Shown: positions 50,813 to 59,609 of the stretch, in pieces | Position numbering within the stretch: position 1 is the first letter of the stretch | Layout of the letters: each line of letters starts with the position of its first letter | DNA from: VFJJ01 sp031362415 | GTDB taxonomy: Bacteria; Actinomycetota; Acidimicrobiia; IMCC26256; VFJJ01 | DNA: 64,000 nt | Direction of reading: 5' to 3' | NCBI GenBank assembly: GCA_031362415.1 | Contig: JANLSK010000329.1 | Span: forward strand, 1 to 64,000 | The notes under the pieces: generated by a model | The model's input: only the letters and a program-made list of their open reading frames with translations | Told to the model about the DNA's origin: nothing | The model's database searches: none | Program-made: the position numbers and the translations under genes

Positions 50813-51988
50813 CTAGCCCTTGACCTTGGCCGTGGCGGCCAAGGCTTTGGTGGTGACCCGGGCCGTGGCCGCCCTGGTCTTGGCGCCCTTGCCGGGCTTG
50901 TCGATCGTGACGACCGAGCGCAGCACCTTGCCCTCTTCCATCTTGTGGAACGCGCTCTCGACCTCATCGAGGGCGATCGTCTCCGACACGAAGCGGTCGA
51001 GGTCGAAGCGCCCCTGGAGGTACAGATCGATGAGCATCGGGAAGTCGCGGCTGGGCAGGCAGTCGCCGTACCACGACGACTTGAGCGCCCCGCCCCGTCC
51101 GAAGAACTCGATCATGGGCAGATCGGGCATGCGCATCTGTGGGTTGGGAACACCCACCTGCACCACGGTGCCAGCGAGGTCGCGGGCGAAAAACGCCTGC
51201 TCGAGCACCGCGGGATGCCCGACGGCCTCGATGCAGAGGTCGGCACCATGACCGCCGGTGAGCTTCCTGATGGCCTCGACCGGGTCGACCTTGCTGGCGT
51301 TGACGACGTGTGTGGCCCCGAACTCTTTGGCCCACTTGAGCTTTCGGGCATCGAGATCGACGGCGATGATGGTACGGGCGCCGGCCAGCTTGGCCGCGGC
51401 GATCGCAGCATCGCCGACGCCACCGCAGCCGAAGACGGCGATGGTGTCACCGCGAGACACGCCTCCTGTGTAGGTGGCGGCCCCGAACCCGGCCATCACC
51501 CCGCAGCCGAGCAGCCCGGCCGCCTCGGGCCGAGCAGCCTTGTCGACGGGCGTGCACTGGCCGGCAGCCACCAGGGTCTTCTCGGCGAAGGCGCCGATCC
51601 CCAGCGCCGGCGACAGCGGACGGCCGTCGAGCAACGTCATCTTCTGGGTCGCGTTGAAGGTGGAGAAGCAGTACCAGGGCCGTCCCCGCAGGCACGACCG
51701 GCAGTTCCCGCAGACGGCTCGCCAGTTGAGCACGACGAAGTCGCCGGGCCGCACGTTGCTCACGCCCGGCCCGATGCTCTCGACGATCCCCGCGGCCTCG
51801 TGGCCGAGCAGGAAGGGGAAGTTGTCGTTGATGGCGCCTTCGCGGTAATGGAGGTCGGTGTGGCACACGCCGCACGCCTGGACCTTCACCACGGCTTCGC
51901 CGGGTCCGGGGTCGGGAACGATGATCGTCTCGACGGTGACGGGCTTCTTCTTCGCCAGTGCGACGACACCCTTGACCTGTTGCGCCAT
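50813..51988 (-). CDS. mscR: S-(hydroxymethyl)mycothiol dehydrogenase
   Basis: Zinc-dependent class III-type alcohol dehydrogenase: catalytic zinc ligands in GVCHTDLHY and LGHEAAG, structural zinc CGNCRSCLRGRPWYC, Rossmann motif VFGCGGVGDAAIAAA. It oxidises the mycothiol adduct of formaldehyde, using NAD+, and can act on S-nitrosomycothiol. The last about 28 residues (KPGKGAKTRAATARVTTKAL and beyond) are a Lys/Ala/Thr tail not needed by the fold. It heads an operon with the MBL gene. Divergent from the dioxygenase gene across 145 bases. Confidence 0.92.
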   Translation of the reverse strand: MAQQVKGVVALAKKKPVTVETIIVPDPGPGEAVVKVQACGVCHTDLHYREGAINDNFPFLLGHEAAGIVESIGPGVSNVRPGDFVVLNWRAVCGNCRSCLRGRPWYCFSTFNATQKMTLLDGRPLSPALGIGAFAEKTLVAAGQCTPVDKAARPEAAGLLGCGVMAGFGAATYTGGVSRGDTIAVFGCGGVGDAAIAAAKLAGARTIIAVDLDARKLKWAKEFGATHVVNASKVDPVEAIRKLTGGHGADLCIEAVGHPAVLEQAFFARDLAGTVVQVGVPNPQMRMPDLPMIEFFGRGGALKSSWYGDCLPSRDFPMLIDLYLQGRFDLDRFVSETIALDEVESAFHKMEEGKVLRSVVTIDKPGKGAKTRAATARVTTKALAATAKVKG

Positions 51989-52133
51989 GGTGGCTCCTCC
52001 CGCGGGGAAACGGCGTCGGGAGACTATCGCCGTCGCCGCCTCCCCTCGGGGTGCAGCGCTGCGGGCCCCGCCGGCATTGAAGGACGGAGGCGGTTACCGT
52101 GGTTGGCCACTGCACTCGGCACGGGGGTTGGCC

Positions 52134-53393
52134 ATGCACACGAGGTTCCCGCTGCTCGATTTCGACGACTTCCACCTCGTCGAGCTCCCGGCCCGTCTCG
52201 CTTCGGGCCATGGCGCGTTGGCTCGGCCCGCGCTCGAAGACCAAGCACCCCTTGGCCTGCGTCTCCCCGACGGTCGGGCCTACACGTACGTGGTCGACGG
52301 CGATTCGATCCGCATCGAGCCCGGTTCGGCGCTCGCAGCCACGCTCGTCGAGATGTCTCCCACGGTGTGGAGCGACTACGCGCACGAGCTGCGCACGGCC
52401 TTCGGGCTGCTGTACTCCGGTGAGGTGACGGCGGTGCGGGGGAGCGTCGAGACGCTCATCCAGTGGGAGCCGGCCATGCGGGCCATGATCGCCGGCCGTC
52501 CCGTGTACGACCCCGCCCGCGTCTCGGCGTCGTTGACTGCGCTCGACGGTTCGCCGCTCGATCTCGGGCGCTCGTTCCTCTTCGAGTCGCTTGTGGGCGG
52601 GCGGGCCGCTACGCGGGTCGCCGCCGACGAGCTCCGCCACTTCATGCACACGGCCGGCTTCGCGCACGTGCGGGGCGTGTTCGGGGCCGGCGAGCTGCAG
52701 GCGATCGTGGCCGAGGTCGAACGGCTGCAGGCCATGGCCCGTCCCGGCGACGACCGGTCGTGGTGGGCCCGCGACAGCTCGGGCTCGGAGATGCTGTGCC
52801 GGCTCATCTACATCTCCGAGCGGTCGGTGCTGCTCGCGGACATGCACCTCGACGAGCGGCTGCAGGCCTTGGTCGAGATGGTCCGGCCCGCGGACGTCGA
52901 GTTCGTCGTCGCGCCCGATCGGGGCGACGGCCACACGGTCGTCATCAAGAACCCCGGCGCCGTGGAGGGTCTCTCCGACCTGCCCTGGCACGTCGACTGT
53001 GGTCTCGGTGGCCATCCGGTGCTGTGCCCCACGATCAACGTGGGCATCCAGCTCGATCCCGCCACCGCCGAGAGCGGCCAGCTCCACTTCCTCGCCGGCT
53101 CGCACCTCACGTCGTGTCACCAGTTGAGCGCCGGTGAGATGCGCAGTGGGCGTCATCCAACGGTTGCCGTGACCACGCAGCCCGGCGACGTGACGATGCA
53201 CTTCGCCCACTGCCTGCACGCGGCGCCGTCGCCAACGGCGCCTCCTGGCACACCCGGACGGCGGACCCTCTACGTGGGCTGGGACAATCCGGCATTGCTC
53301 GACGCGGTCCCGCCGGGCACCGGCTACAACGACATCGTGCTCCGATCGAGCGCCGACAACGTGGTGAGGTCGGTCCCCGAGCAGCTCCGCTGA
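52134..53393 (+). CDS. Phytanoyl-CoA dioxygenase-family protein (419 aa)
   Basis: Fe(II)/2-oxoglutarate oxygenase: metal ligands HxD in LPWHVDCGLGG and a distal His in MHFAHCLHAA, with the 2-oxoglutarate Arg in GRRTLYVGW. The N-terminal about 140 residues (GLRLPDGRAYTYVVDGDSIR ... FGLLYSGEVTAVRGS) look like an SCP2 sterol-carrier-type domain, an unusual combination. It could hydroxylate a lipid or sterol CoA ester. ATG 52134 (MHTRFPLLDF) is preferred over the longer open frame, which overlaps the divergent mscR gene. Confidence 0.83.
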   Translation: MHTRFPLLDFDDFHLVELPARLASGHGALARPALEDQAPLGLRLPDGRAYTYVVDGDSIRIEPGSALAATLVEMSPTVWSDYAHELRTAFGLLYSGEVTAVRGSVETLIQWEPAMRAMIAGRPVYDPARVSASLTALDGSPLDLGRSFLFESLVGGRAATRVAADELRHFMHTAGFAHVRGVFGAGELQAIVAEVERLQAMARPGDDRSWWARDSSGSEMLCRLIYISERSVLLADMHLDERLQALVEMVRPADVEFVVAPDRGDGHTVVIKNPGAVEGLSDLPWHVDCGLGGHPVLCPTINVGIQLDPATAESGQLHFLAGSHLTSCHQLSAGEMRSGRHPTVAVTTQPGDVTMHFAHCLHAAPSPTAPPGTPGRRTLYVGWDNPALLDAVPPGTGYNDIVLRSSADNVVRSVPEQLR

Positions 53394-53414
53394 AGGCTGC
53401 GCTAGCTTCCGCAC

Positions 53415-54347
53415 ATGGACTACAGGAACCTCGGAACGTCCGGCCTCAAGGTGTCGCTGGCCGGGCTCGGCTGCAACAACTTCGGGATGCGCATCGACGC
53501 CGACCTCACCAAGGGCGTCGTGAAGGCCGCGCTCGACGCCGGTATCACGCTGTTCGACACGGCTGACATCTACGGCGGCGGCCGGTCGGAGGAGTTCCTC
53601 GGCGCGGCGCTGGCCGGGCACCGTGGCGACGTGGTGTTGGCCACGAAGTTCGGCATGCCCATGGGCAAGGAGTGGTTCCAGCAGGGCGGGTCGCGCCGGC
53701 GGGCCATCAAGGCGTGCGAAGACAGCCTGCGCCGCCTCAACACCGACTACATCGACCTCTACCAGTTCCACCAGCCCGACCCGTCGACGCCGATCGAGGA
53801 AACCCTTGGCGCCATGGACGATCTGGTCACCCAGGGCAAGGTGCGATACCTCGGCTCGTCGAACCTGGCCGGATGGCAGGTGGCCGAAGCCGAGCATGTC
53901 GCCCGTTCCGCTGGCGGGTCACGGTTCGTCTCCGCGCAGAACGAATGGTCGCTCCTGAGCCGCGACGTGGAGCGCGAGGTCATCCCGGCCTGCGACCACT
54001 ACCGGATCGGCATGCTGCCGTACTTCCCCCTCGCCTCGGGACTGCTCACCGGGAAGTACCGCCGGGGCGAAGACTTCCCGTTGGGCTCGCGGCTGGCGGC
54101 GTCGCCCTATTTCTCGGCCTTCGCCACCGACGAGAAGTTCGCCCAGGTGGAACGGCTGACGGCTGTGGCCGAGGAGCGGGGACACACCCTCCTCGAGCTG
54201 GCCATGTCGTGGCTGGCGTCGCAGCCGTCGGTACCCTCGGTGATCGCCGGTGCCACCTCGGCCGAGCAGGTGACGGCCAACGTAGCGTCGCTTGGATGGT
54301 CGATGACCGCCGACGACCTCGCCGCCGTCGAGACCGCCCTCGGGTAG
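53415..54347 (+). CDS. Aldo/keto reductase (310 aa)
   Basis: AKR tetrad: Asp and Tyr in LFDTADIYGGGRSEE, Lys in LATKFGMP, His in LYQFHQPDPS; cofactor strand SVIAGATSAEQV. NADPH-dependent carbonyl reductase. It follows the dioxygenase by 21 bases, probably the same transcript. TAGCTT six bases before the ATG could be an internal -10. Distinct from the AKR at 36479, which has the longer C-terminus. Confidence 0.9.
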   Translation: MDYRNLGTSGLKVSLAGLGCNNFGMRIDADLTKGVVKAALDAGITLFDTADIYGGGRSEEFLGAALAGHRGDVVLATKFGMPMGKEWFQQGGSRRRAIKACEDSLRRLNTDYIDLYQFHQPDPSTPIEETLGAMDDLVTQGKVRYLGSSNLAGWQVAEAEHVARSAGGSRFVSAQNEWSLLSRDVEREVIPACDHYRIGMLPYFPLASGLLTGKYRRGEDFPLGSRLAASPYFSAFATDEKFAQVERLTAVAEERGHTLLELAMSWLASQPSVPSVIAGATSAEQVTANVASLGWSMTADDLAAVETALG

Positions 54348-54389
54348 CTGGTCAGGCGTACGGCCGGCCGGCTTCCGAGCACGGTTTCC

Positions 54390-54580
54390 CGTTGGCGTCA
54401 ATCGCGGGGCGGGCGTTGCACCGTGACGCTCAGGCCACCGACCTGGTGATCGTCGATCTCGATCGGACGGGACTGCTCGTCACCGCAGAAGCGATCGCAG
54501 CCATGGGACACAAGGCGTTCACGATCATCGGCGATGTCCGCGATCCGGCGACGACGGCGGCGAACCGTGGAAATCGGTAG
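54390..54580 (+). pseudogene. Remnant of a short-chain dehydrogenase
   Basis: In the 348-bp gap after the aldo/keto reductase, one frame reads GRALHRDAQATDLVIVDLDR, then TGLLVTAEAIAAMGHKAFTI and IGDVRDPAT before a TAG at 54578-54580. This is the beta2-alpha-beta3 part of an SDR Rossmann fold (alternating strand, VDLD, ADV-type DVRD). The Gly-rich start and the catalytic half are missing, so it is a decayed fragment, not a gene. Confidence 0.55.
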
Positions 54581-54695
54581 GCGATGCGTCGGACACGGCT
54601 CGAGCGTAGATCGGCGCCCGATCGAGATCCCGTGACTGTCGTACCCCTGTGTCATCCTCGGGACGGACGTGCCGGGGCGATGTCGAGGGAGTGCG

Positions 54696-56120
54696 ATGGG
54701 ACGCAACGCCAAGAAGCGCAGGGCCGACAAGCAGCGAGCCCGAGCGGTCGACCGTCGAGATCAGCGTGATCGGGCGTCGGCTGGTTCAGGGTCGGCTGGT
54801 TCGGGGTCGACTGGGAACGGGCAGCCTCGGGAGGGCGAGCGGGCTGGGTCCACCCGGCCTGCCGGGCCCGACGGTTCTCGCGGGTCTGACGTCCTCGGCG
54901 GGTCTGGTGGTATCCGCGGGTCTGACGGTATCGGCAGTTTCGGCGGCACCCACGGTTCCCGCGATTCTCGCAGCTCCGCCGAGGCGGCGGCGGCCGACCA
55001 CGGCCTGGGGGCGCTGAGCCAGGACCTCGACGCCGCGGTGGCGGCCGCATGGACACGAGGCTGGCAGCCGGCCGATCTTGCCCGCATCGTGCGCCAGGAG
55101 CTGGGGGTGCGAAGCGGCCGGCTGGCCGTCGACCTCATCGCGGCCGAGCGGGCCCGTACCGTCCAGACGCCGGTCGATCCCCGCTGGGAGGCGCAACTCG
55201 ACGCGATCGAGTGCCGGGTGTGGTGGCCTCGAGACGGTGTCGCGTTCCTCGTCCATTGGGCCCGCCGGCTCGGTCTCAACCCCGTCGAGGCCGTCTCCTC
55301 GGCGGCGCCGGTCCTGCTCCTGATGCGCCGGCTCCCACGGCTGCCGATCCTCATCCCGCCGCCGGGCAGCCCCGTCCGCCCTCGATCGGCGAACGTCGAC
55401 CGGCGGGGCGTCGATCCCAAGCTCCTGTCGCGGGTGCAGGCCCTGTTGGCCAAGGCCGAGTCGACCGAGTTCCCCGAGGAGGCCGAGGCGTTCACTGCCA
55501 AGGCTCAGGAGCTCATGGCCCGCCACGCCATCGACGAAGCCATGCTCGACGGGGTCGCCGGTGGTCGCTCGGCCGACGAGCCCGAGGGGCGGCGCCTCGG
55601 TGTCGAAGACCCCTACGCGATGCCCAAGGGCCGCCTCCTCAGCGAGATCGCGGCCGCGAACCGATGTCGGGCCGTGCTCTCGCTCGATCTCGGCTTCGGC
55701 ACGGTGTTCGGCTTCCCCGTCGACCTCGACCACGTCGAGATGCTCTATGCGTCGCTGTTGGTCCAGTCGAGCGCAGCGCTGGCGGCGGCCGGTTCGGGCG
55801 AGCGCTCGGGCGCTCGGGCCCGCAGCCGGGGATTCCGGCAGTCGTTCCTGCTCGGCTTCGCCTTCCGGATCGGCGAGCGGCTCCACGTTGCCGTCCAGCA
55901 CGCCACCGAGGAGGCCAATCGGGATCACGGCGCCGGGGTGCTTCCCGTCCTCGCCGGGCGTCGAGTGGCCGTCGACGAGCTCCAGACCAAGACCTTCCCG
56001 TCCACCCGCCAGCTCGGGTCCGTGAACATCAACGACGGCGCCGGCTGGCATGCGGGGCGAGCCGCAGCCGACCAGGCGTCGCTGGGCGCGGCCCGTCAGC
56101 GCCTCCCTGCGTCGATGTGA
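54696..56120 (+). CDS. DUF2786 protein (474 aa)
   Basis: Basic N-terminus (MGRNAKKRRADKQRAR), Gly/Ser/Asp low-complexity stretch to about 85, a helical middle with AAWTRGWQPADLARIVRQEL and then the DUF2786 helix-loop-helix LSRVQALLAKAESTEFPEEA, EAFTAKAQELMARHAIDEA. The C-terminal half has FRIGERLHVAVQHATEEAN. Function of the family is unknown; phage and host versions exist. ATG 54696 has GAGGGA six bases upstream; an in-frame ATG at 54669 is less likely. Confidence 0.85.
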   Translation: MGRNAKKRRADKQRARAVDRRDQRDRASAGSGSAGSGSTGNGQPREGERAGSTRPAGPDGSRGSDVLGGSGGIRGSDGIGSFGGTHGSRDSRSSAEAAAADHGLGALSQDLDAAVAAAWTRGWQPADLARIVRQELGVRSGRLAVDLIAAERARTVQTPVDPRWEAQLDAIECRVWWPRDGVAFLVHWARRLGLNPVEAVSSAAPVLLLMRRLPRLPILIPPPGSPVRPRSANVDRRGVDPKLLSRVQALLAKAESTEFPEEAEAFTAKAQELMARHAIDEAMLDGVAGGRSADEPEGRRLGVEDPYAMPKGRLLSEIAAANRCRAVLSLDLGFGTVFGFPVDLDHVEMLYASLLVQSSAALAAAGSGERSGARARSRGFRQSFLLGFAFRIGERLHVAVQHATEEANRDHGAGVLPVLAGRRVAVDELQTKTFPSTRQLGSVNINDGAGWHAGRAAADQASLGAARQRLPASM

Positions 56121-56147
56121 CGGTGCACCGGTGCACCGGTGCACCGG
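56121..56147. repeat. Three tandem CGGTGCAC units (palindromic)
   Basis: CGGTGCAC repeated three times directly after the DUF2786 stop; GGTGCACC is self-complementary, so the array can fold on either strand. It lies in the 47-bp gap between convergent genes and may serve as a terminator. Confidence 0.7.
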
Positions 56148-56167
56148 TTCGCCGGGACTTCGGGTGC

Positions 56168-57109
56168 TCAGCCGAGATCGACGGCGGCGATCACGTCGGC
56201 GAGGGCGGCGATCTGGGTTCGGGCCTGCTCGGGCTCGAGGCCGGCCATGTGCACACGGATGTTGAGCACGTCGCAGCCCGTCGAGCGGCAGAATTCGCCT
56301 AATCGTTCAGCGATATTCTCGGGATCGGTGGACGTCACGAGCTCGTCGGCGCCCCACTGCGACATGGCCGAGCTGGCGGCGTACGAGCGGTAGAGCGCCA
56401 TCTGGTCGGCAACCCGCGCTCCGGGCGGCTCACCCACCCAGACCCGCCGCACCACGATTCGCGGCCCGACCCCTCCCGCGTCACGGTAGGCATCGACCAG
56501 CCGGCGGGTGCGGTCGACGCCGGCCATCGAGTCGAGGATGATCCCGCACCCCAGCGCTGCCGCACGCCGACACGCGGCCGGCGACGACGCAGCCGAGATC
56601 ACCGATACGGGTGACGTGCCGCACCGGCGAACGGCCTGATCTCCGGCCAACGGCCCCTGGGCGACGCCCCGTCCGAGCGCGTCGGCGAGGGTCTCCAGTG
56701 CAGCGGCGAACCGGGGTCCGACCCGGCCGTCGTCGAACGGCACTCCGGCAAGCTCGAAGTCGAGCGGGAGCGCACCCGCAGCGAACCCCACACCCATGCG
56801 TCCGGGGTGACGGGCCGCCAGCCACGCCACCTCTTCGGCCACGATCGCCGTGGGGCGCAGCAGCGGCAGGAGCGGACAGGCCGCAACCCACACCGTCGAG
56901 GTGGCCTCGAGCATCCAGCCGGCCATCTGGAGCGGGTTGGGGAGGTACCCGGGGAAGCCGCCGTGATGCTCGCTCACCATGATCCCGTCGAACCCCACGG
57001 CCTCGGCGCAGCGGGCCTGTTCGAGCATCTCGCGCACGAGCTCGCGAGCGGGGAGGTCGTGCGGGTACAGGCGCAGGGAGATCGAGCCGGCGGCGAAGGG
57101 ATCGCTCAT
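56168..57109 (-). CDS. Luciferase-family (LLM) oxidoreductase (313 aa)
   Basis: TIM-barrel flavin/F420 enzyme: EAVGFDGIMVSEHHGGFPGY (the conserved SEHH of bacterial luciferase-like proteins), ACPLLPLLRPTAIVAEEVAW, GRMGVGFAAGALPLDFE and a C-terminal ISAASSPAACRRAAALGCG. It is likely F420- or FMN-dependent in an actinobacterium. Start ATG 57109. Convergent with the DUF2786 gene. Substrate unknown. Confidence 0.87.
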   Translation of the reverse strand: MSDPFAAGSISLRLYPHDLPARELVREMLEQARCAEAVGFDGIMVSEHHGGFPGYLPNPLQMAGWMLEATSTVWVAACPLLPLLRPTAIVAEEVAWLAARHPGRMGVGFAAGALPLDFELAGVPFDDGRVGPRFAAALETLADALGRGVAQGPLAGDQAVRRCGTSPVSVISAASSPAACRRAAALGCGIILDSMAGVDRTRRLVDAYRDAGGVGPRIVVRRVWVGEPPGARVADQMALYRSYAASSAMSQWGADELVTSTDPENIAERLGEFCRSTGCDVLNIRVHMAGLEPEQARTQIAALADVIAAVDLG

Positions 57110-57199
57110 CAGGGCGAGCCTACGGACATCGAGGCCTGGAGGCCGCCCCCCAGGCCCCCCGAGGTGGTCGAGGGCGGTCGAGGGCGGGTTACCCGAGGG

Positions 57200-57382
57200 C
57201 TACGCGGCCTCGACGACGACGGTGCGGACCCGAACGAGGGGCACGATCATGTCGGTGTCGTTCTCGCCGACCAGCCACACGCTGGCCGTGCTGCACGACA
57301 ACAACGTGCCGTGGAAGGTGCGTCCGTCGGTGACGAGGTCGACCGTACGGCCGATCGAGCGTCGCAGCGTGGTGATGGCCAT
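57200..57382 (-). CDS. Small Sm-like (LSm/Hfq-type) protein (60 aa)
   Basis: MAITTLRRSIGRTVDLVTDG, then RTFHGTLLSCSTASVWLVGE and MIVPLVRVRTVVVEA read like a five-strand Sm fold: helix, V-x-V-T-D-G, F-x-G-T-L, then I-V-P-L-x-x-V-x-x-V. A very strong AGGAGG seven bases before the ATG argues for expression. Too short for canonical Hfq and without its signature; RNA binding is inference from the fold pattern only. Confidence 0.6.
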   Translation of the reverse strand: MAITTLRRSIGRTVDLVTDGRTFHGTLLSCSTASVWLVGENDTDMIVPLVRVRTVVVEAA

Positions 57383-57555
57383 GGCCTTCCTCCTGCTCTT
57401 TCGGAGAGTGTCCTCCGATCAGGGAACCGTTTCACCTGATGAGATGAAGGTACGTCCCTGTTTGGTTCCCCGAATCGGGGACGAGCCCCTTCCGCCCGCC
57501 CGACACTGGGGGGCTCCCGGGGGATTCCACCGGGAGAGGGCGGGGAGGGGTCGGC

Positions 57556-58800
57556 TCAGGTGCCGGCGCGGAGGGCGTCGACGGGCTCCATCCGGGCCGC
57601 TCGCAGCGACGGGTAGAGACCGGCGACGAGGCCGACGATGGCCCCCACGAACGGCGACGCGAACGGGACCCAGGCGTCGAGCACGGGCGTCCAGTCGCGC
57701 GACGCCGAGACGGCGACCACGATGAGGGTGCCCGCCGAGGCCCCGATGATGCCTCCCGCCAGCCCCATGGCTGTCGACTCCACGAGGAACTGGAGCGCGA
57801 TGTGGCGTCGGGCGGCGCCGAGCGCCCGTCGGAGGCCGATCTCGCCGGTGCGTTCGAGGACGGTCACCAGGGTCACGTTGGCGATCCCGATGGCACCGAC
57901 CACGAGCGACACCAAGCCCAGCACGAGGAACAGCGAGTTCACGTCGCCCTCGACCTTGCGCCGCGTGGTTCGGGGGTCGGGCGGCGCACCCACCCGCAAG
58001 GCGTCGGGATTGTTGGGGTTGAGGGCGACCGCGGCCTGCGACGCGATGAGCTGCGCTGCGCCGATCTCGGTTTCGATGACGACCTTCGAGGGCGCCAGGT
58101 CGCCGTAGCGCTCCTGGGCGGTGCCCGACGGCAGGATGACGGCGTTGAGCAGGTCGGCTTCGCGCCGGACGTCGGCCAGGATCCCGATGACGGTGAAGAT
58201 GTCGTCGCCGATGTAGATGGCCGGCTGGTTGTCGACCCGGGTGATGTTGAGCCGTCGGGCGGCGCCCGCTCCGAGGACGACGGTCCGGTCGGCTCGATCG
58301 CTGTGGCCCTCGTCGAACCAGCGTCCGGTCACCAGCGTGCCGCGGAGCGCGCCGAGGAGCCCCGGCGTGGCTGCGACAGTGCGCATCTGGAACTCGGTCT
58401 GGCCCAGCGGATCGTGGATCGGGGTCGAGCGCACGAGCGAGCTGCCCACGTTGGCGTCGGCCAAGGCCCCGGCGGCGACGACCCCGTTGAGGCGCAGGAG
58501 CCGGTCTTCCACGTTCCAAGGCAGCACAGCCCCTTGTCGCTGTTGCTGTTCCTCGCTCGGCCCGCCGCCGAACAGCCCGTTCGCAACCGGTTCGACGCTC
58601 ACCTGGGTGGCGGCCAGCTCGTCGAAGCGACCGACGATCCGATTCCCTGCGGTCTTGGAGACCCCGAGGGTGGCGACGAGGGCACCGATGCCGAGGACGG
58701 TGCCGAGCACCGTGAGCGCCGTGCGCACGGGCCGGGTGAACAGCCCGGCGATGGCCTCGCTGGCGAGGTCGCGCCACGTCAGTCGGGGCTTGATGCTCAC
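57556..58800 (-). CDS. MacB-type ABC transporter permease (414 aa)
   Basis: Complete MacB/FtsX permease: one N-terminal helix (TALTVLGTVLGIGALVATLG), an extracytoplasmic core of about 230 residues (MacB_PCD), then three helices (FLVLGLVSLVVGAIGIANV, MGLAGGIIGASAGTLIVVA, FVGAIVGLVAGLYPSLRAAR) ending ARMEPVDALRAGT, the family end. GTG 58800 overlaps the ATPase stop (GTGA), so translation is coupled; the longer open frame upstream is the ATPase shadow. Homologue of the truncated permease at 1-641. Confidence 0.92.
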   Translation of the reverse strand: MSIKPRLTWRDLASEAIAGLFTRPVRTALTVLGTVLGIGALVATLGVSKTAGNRIVGRFDELAATQVSVEPVANGLFGGGPSEEQQQRQGAVLPWNVEDRLLRLNGVVAAGALADANVGSSLVRSTPIHDPLGQTEFQMRTVAATPGLLGALRGTLVTGRWFDEGHSDRADRTVVLGAGAARRLNITRVDNQPAIYIGDDIFTVIGILADVRREADLLNAVILPSGTAQERYGDLAPSKVVIETEIGAAQLIASQAAVALNPNNPDALRVGAPPDPRTTRRKVEGDVNSLFLVLGLVSLVVGAIGIANVTLVTVLERTGEIGLRRALGAARRHIALQFLVESTAMGLAGGIIGASAGTLIVVAVSASRDWTPVLDAWVPFASPFVGAIVGLVAGLYPSLRAARMEPVDALRAGT

Positions 58801-59609
58801 CACGAGCCGCCGCCGCTGGTCGGGGTCGTGCCGGACGAGCCCGCAGCGGATGAGGTCGCGGCGCTGGCAGCGGTCGCGACCGTGAGATCGTCCTCGGTGA
58901 GGATGCCGTCGACGATGCGGACCCGGCGCTGGGCTCGCCGGCTCACGGCTTCGTCGTGGGTGATGACGATGATCGTGAGACCGTCGGCGCGCAGCTCGTC
59001 GAAGAGGTCGAGGAGCGCCTCGGTGTTCTTGGAGTCGAGGTTGCCCGTGGGCTCGTCGCACAAGAGCAGGCTGGGCGAGGCCACCAGGGCCCGGGCCATG
59101 GCCACCCGCTGGCGCTCGCCTCCGGAGAGCCGGCTGGGCTTGAACCCCAGCCGTGACTCGAGCCCGACCTTGCGCAGCGAGGCCTCGGCCCGTTCACGTC
59201 GGCCCTTGCGATCGCCTCGCCGGTACAGCTCGGCCAACATCACGTTCTCCTCGACGGTGCGATGGGCGAGCAGATGGAACGACTGGAACACGAATCCGAT
59301 CCGCTGGCCCCGCACCGCAGCGCGCTGGCCGTCCTTCAAGGTCGCGATGTCGATCCCGTCGAGCAGGAACGTCCCCGAGGAGTGACGGTCGAGGCAGCCC
59401 ACGATGTTCAACAGCGTTGACTTCCCCGAGCCCGACGGGCCCACGACCGACACATAGTCGCCCAGGTTTACGATGAAGTTCACGCCATCGAGGGCGACCA
59501 CCGGCGGCTCGCTGTCGAACACCTTCCCGACACCTCGGAGCTCGACCACGGGATGCACCGGCTCGACGGCCCCAGCTCCAGCCCCGGCGTTGCCACGAGC
59601 GGCTTTCAT
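58797..59609 (-). CDS. ABC transporter ATP-binding protein (MacB/LolD family, 270 aa)
   Basis: Walker A GPSGSGKST, Q-loop FVFQSFHLLAHRT, signature LSGGERQR, Walker B LLLCDEPTGNLDS, switch His ITHDEA. Nearly the same as the left-hand ATPase over the core. N-terminal Gly/Ala and C-terminal Ala/Ser/Gly tails are variable. ATG 59609 overlaps the adaptor stop (ATGA), as expected for one coupled operon. Confidence 0.93.
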   Translation of the reverse strand: MKAARGNAGAGAGAVEPVHPVVELRGVGKVFDSEPPVVALDGVNFIVNLGDYVSVVGPSGSGKSTLLNIVGCLDRHSSGTFLLDGIDIATLKDGQRAAVRGQRIGFVFQSFHLLAHRTVEENVMLAELYRRGDRKGRRERAEASLRKVGLESRLGFKPSRLSGGERQRVAMARALVASPSLLLCDEPTGNLDSKNTEALLDLFDELRADGLTIIVITHDEAVSRRAQRRVRIVDGILTEDDLTVATAASAATSSAAGSSGTTPTSGGGSW

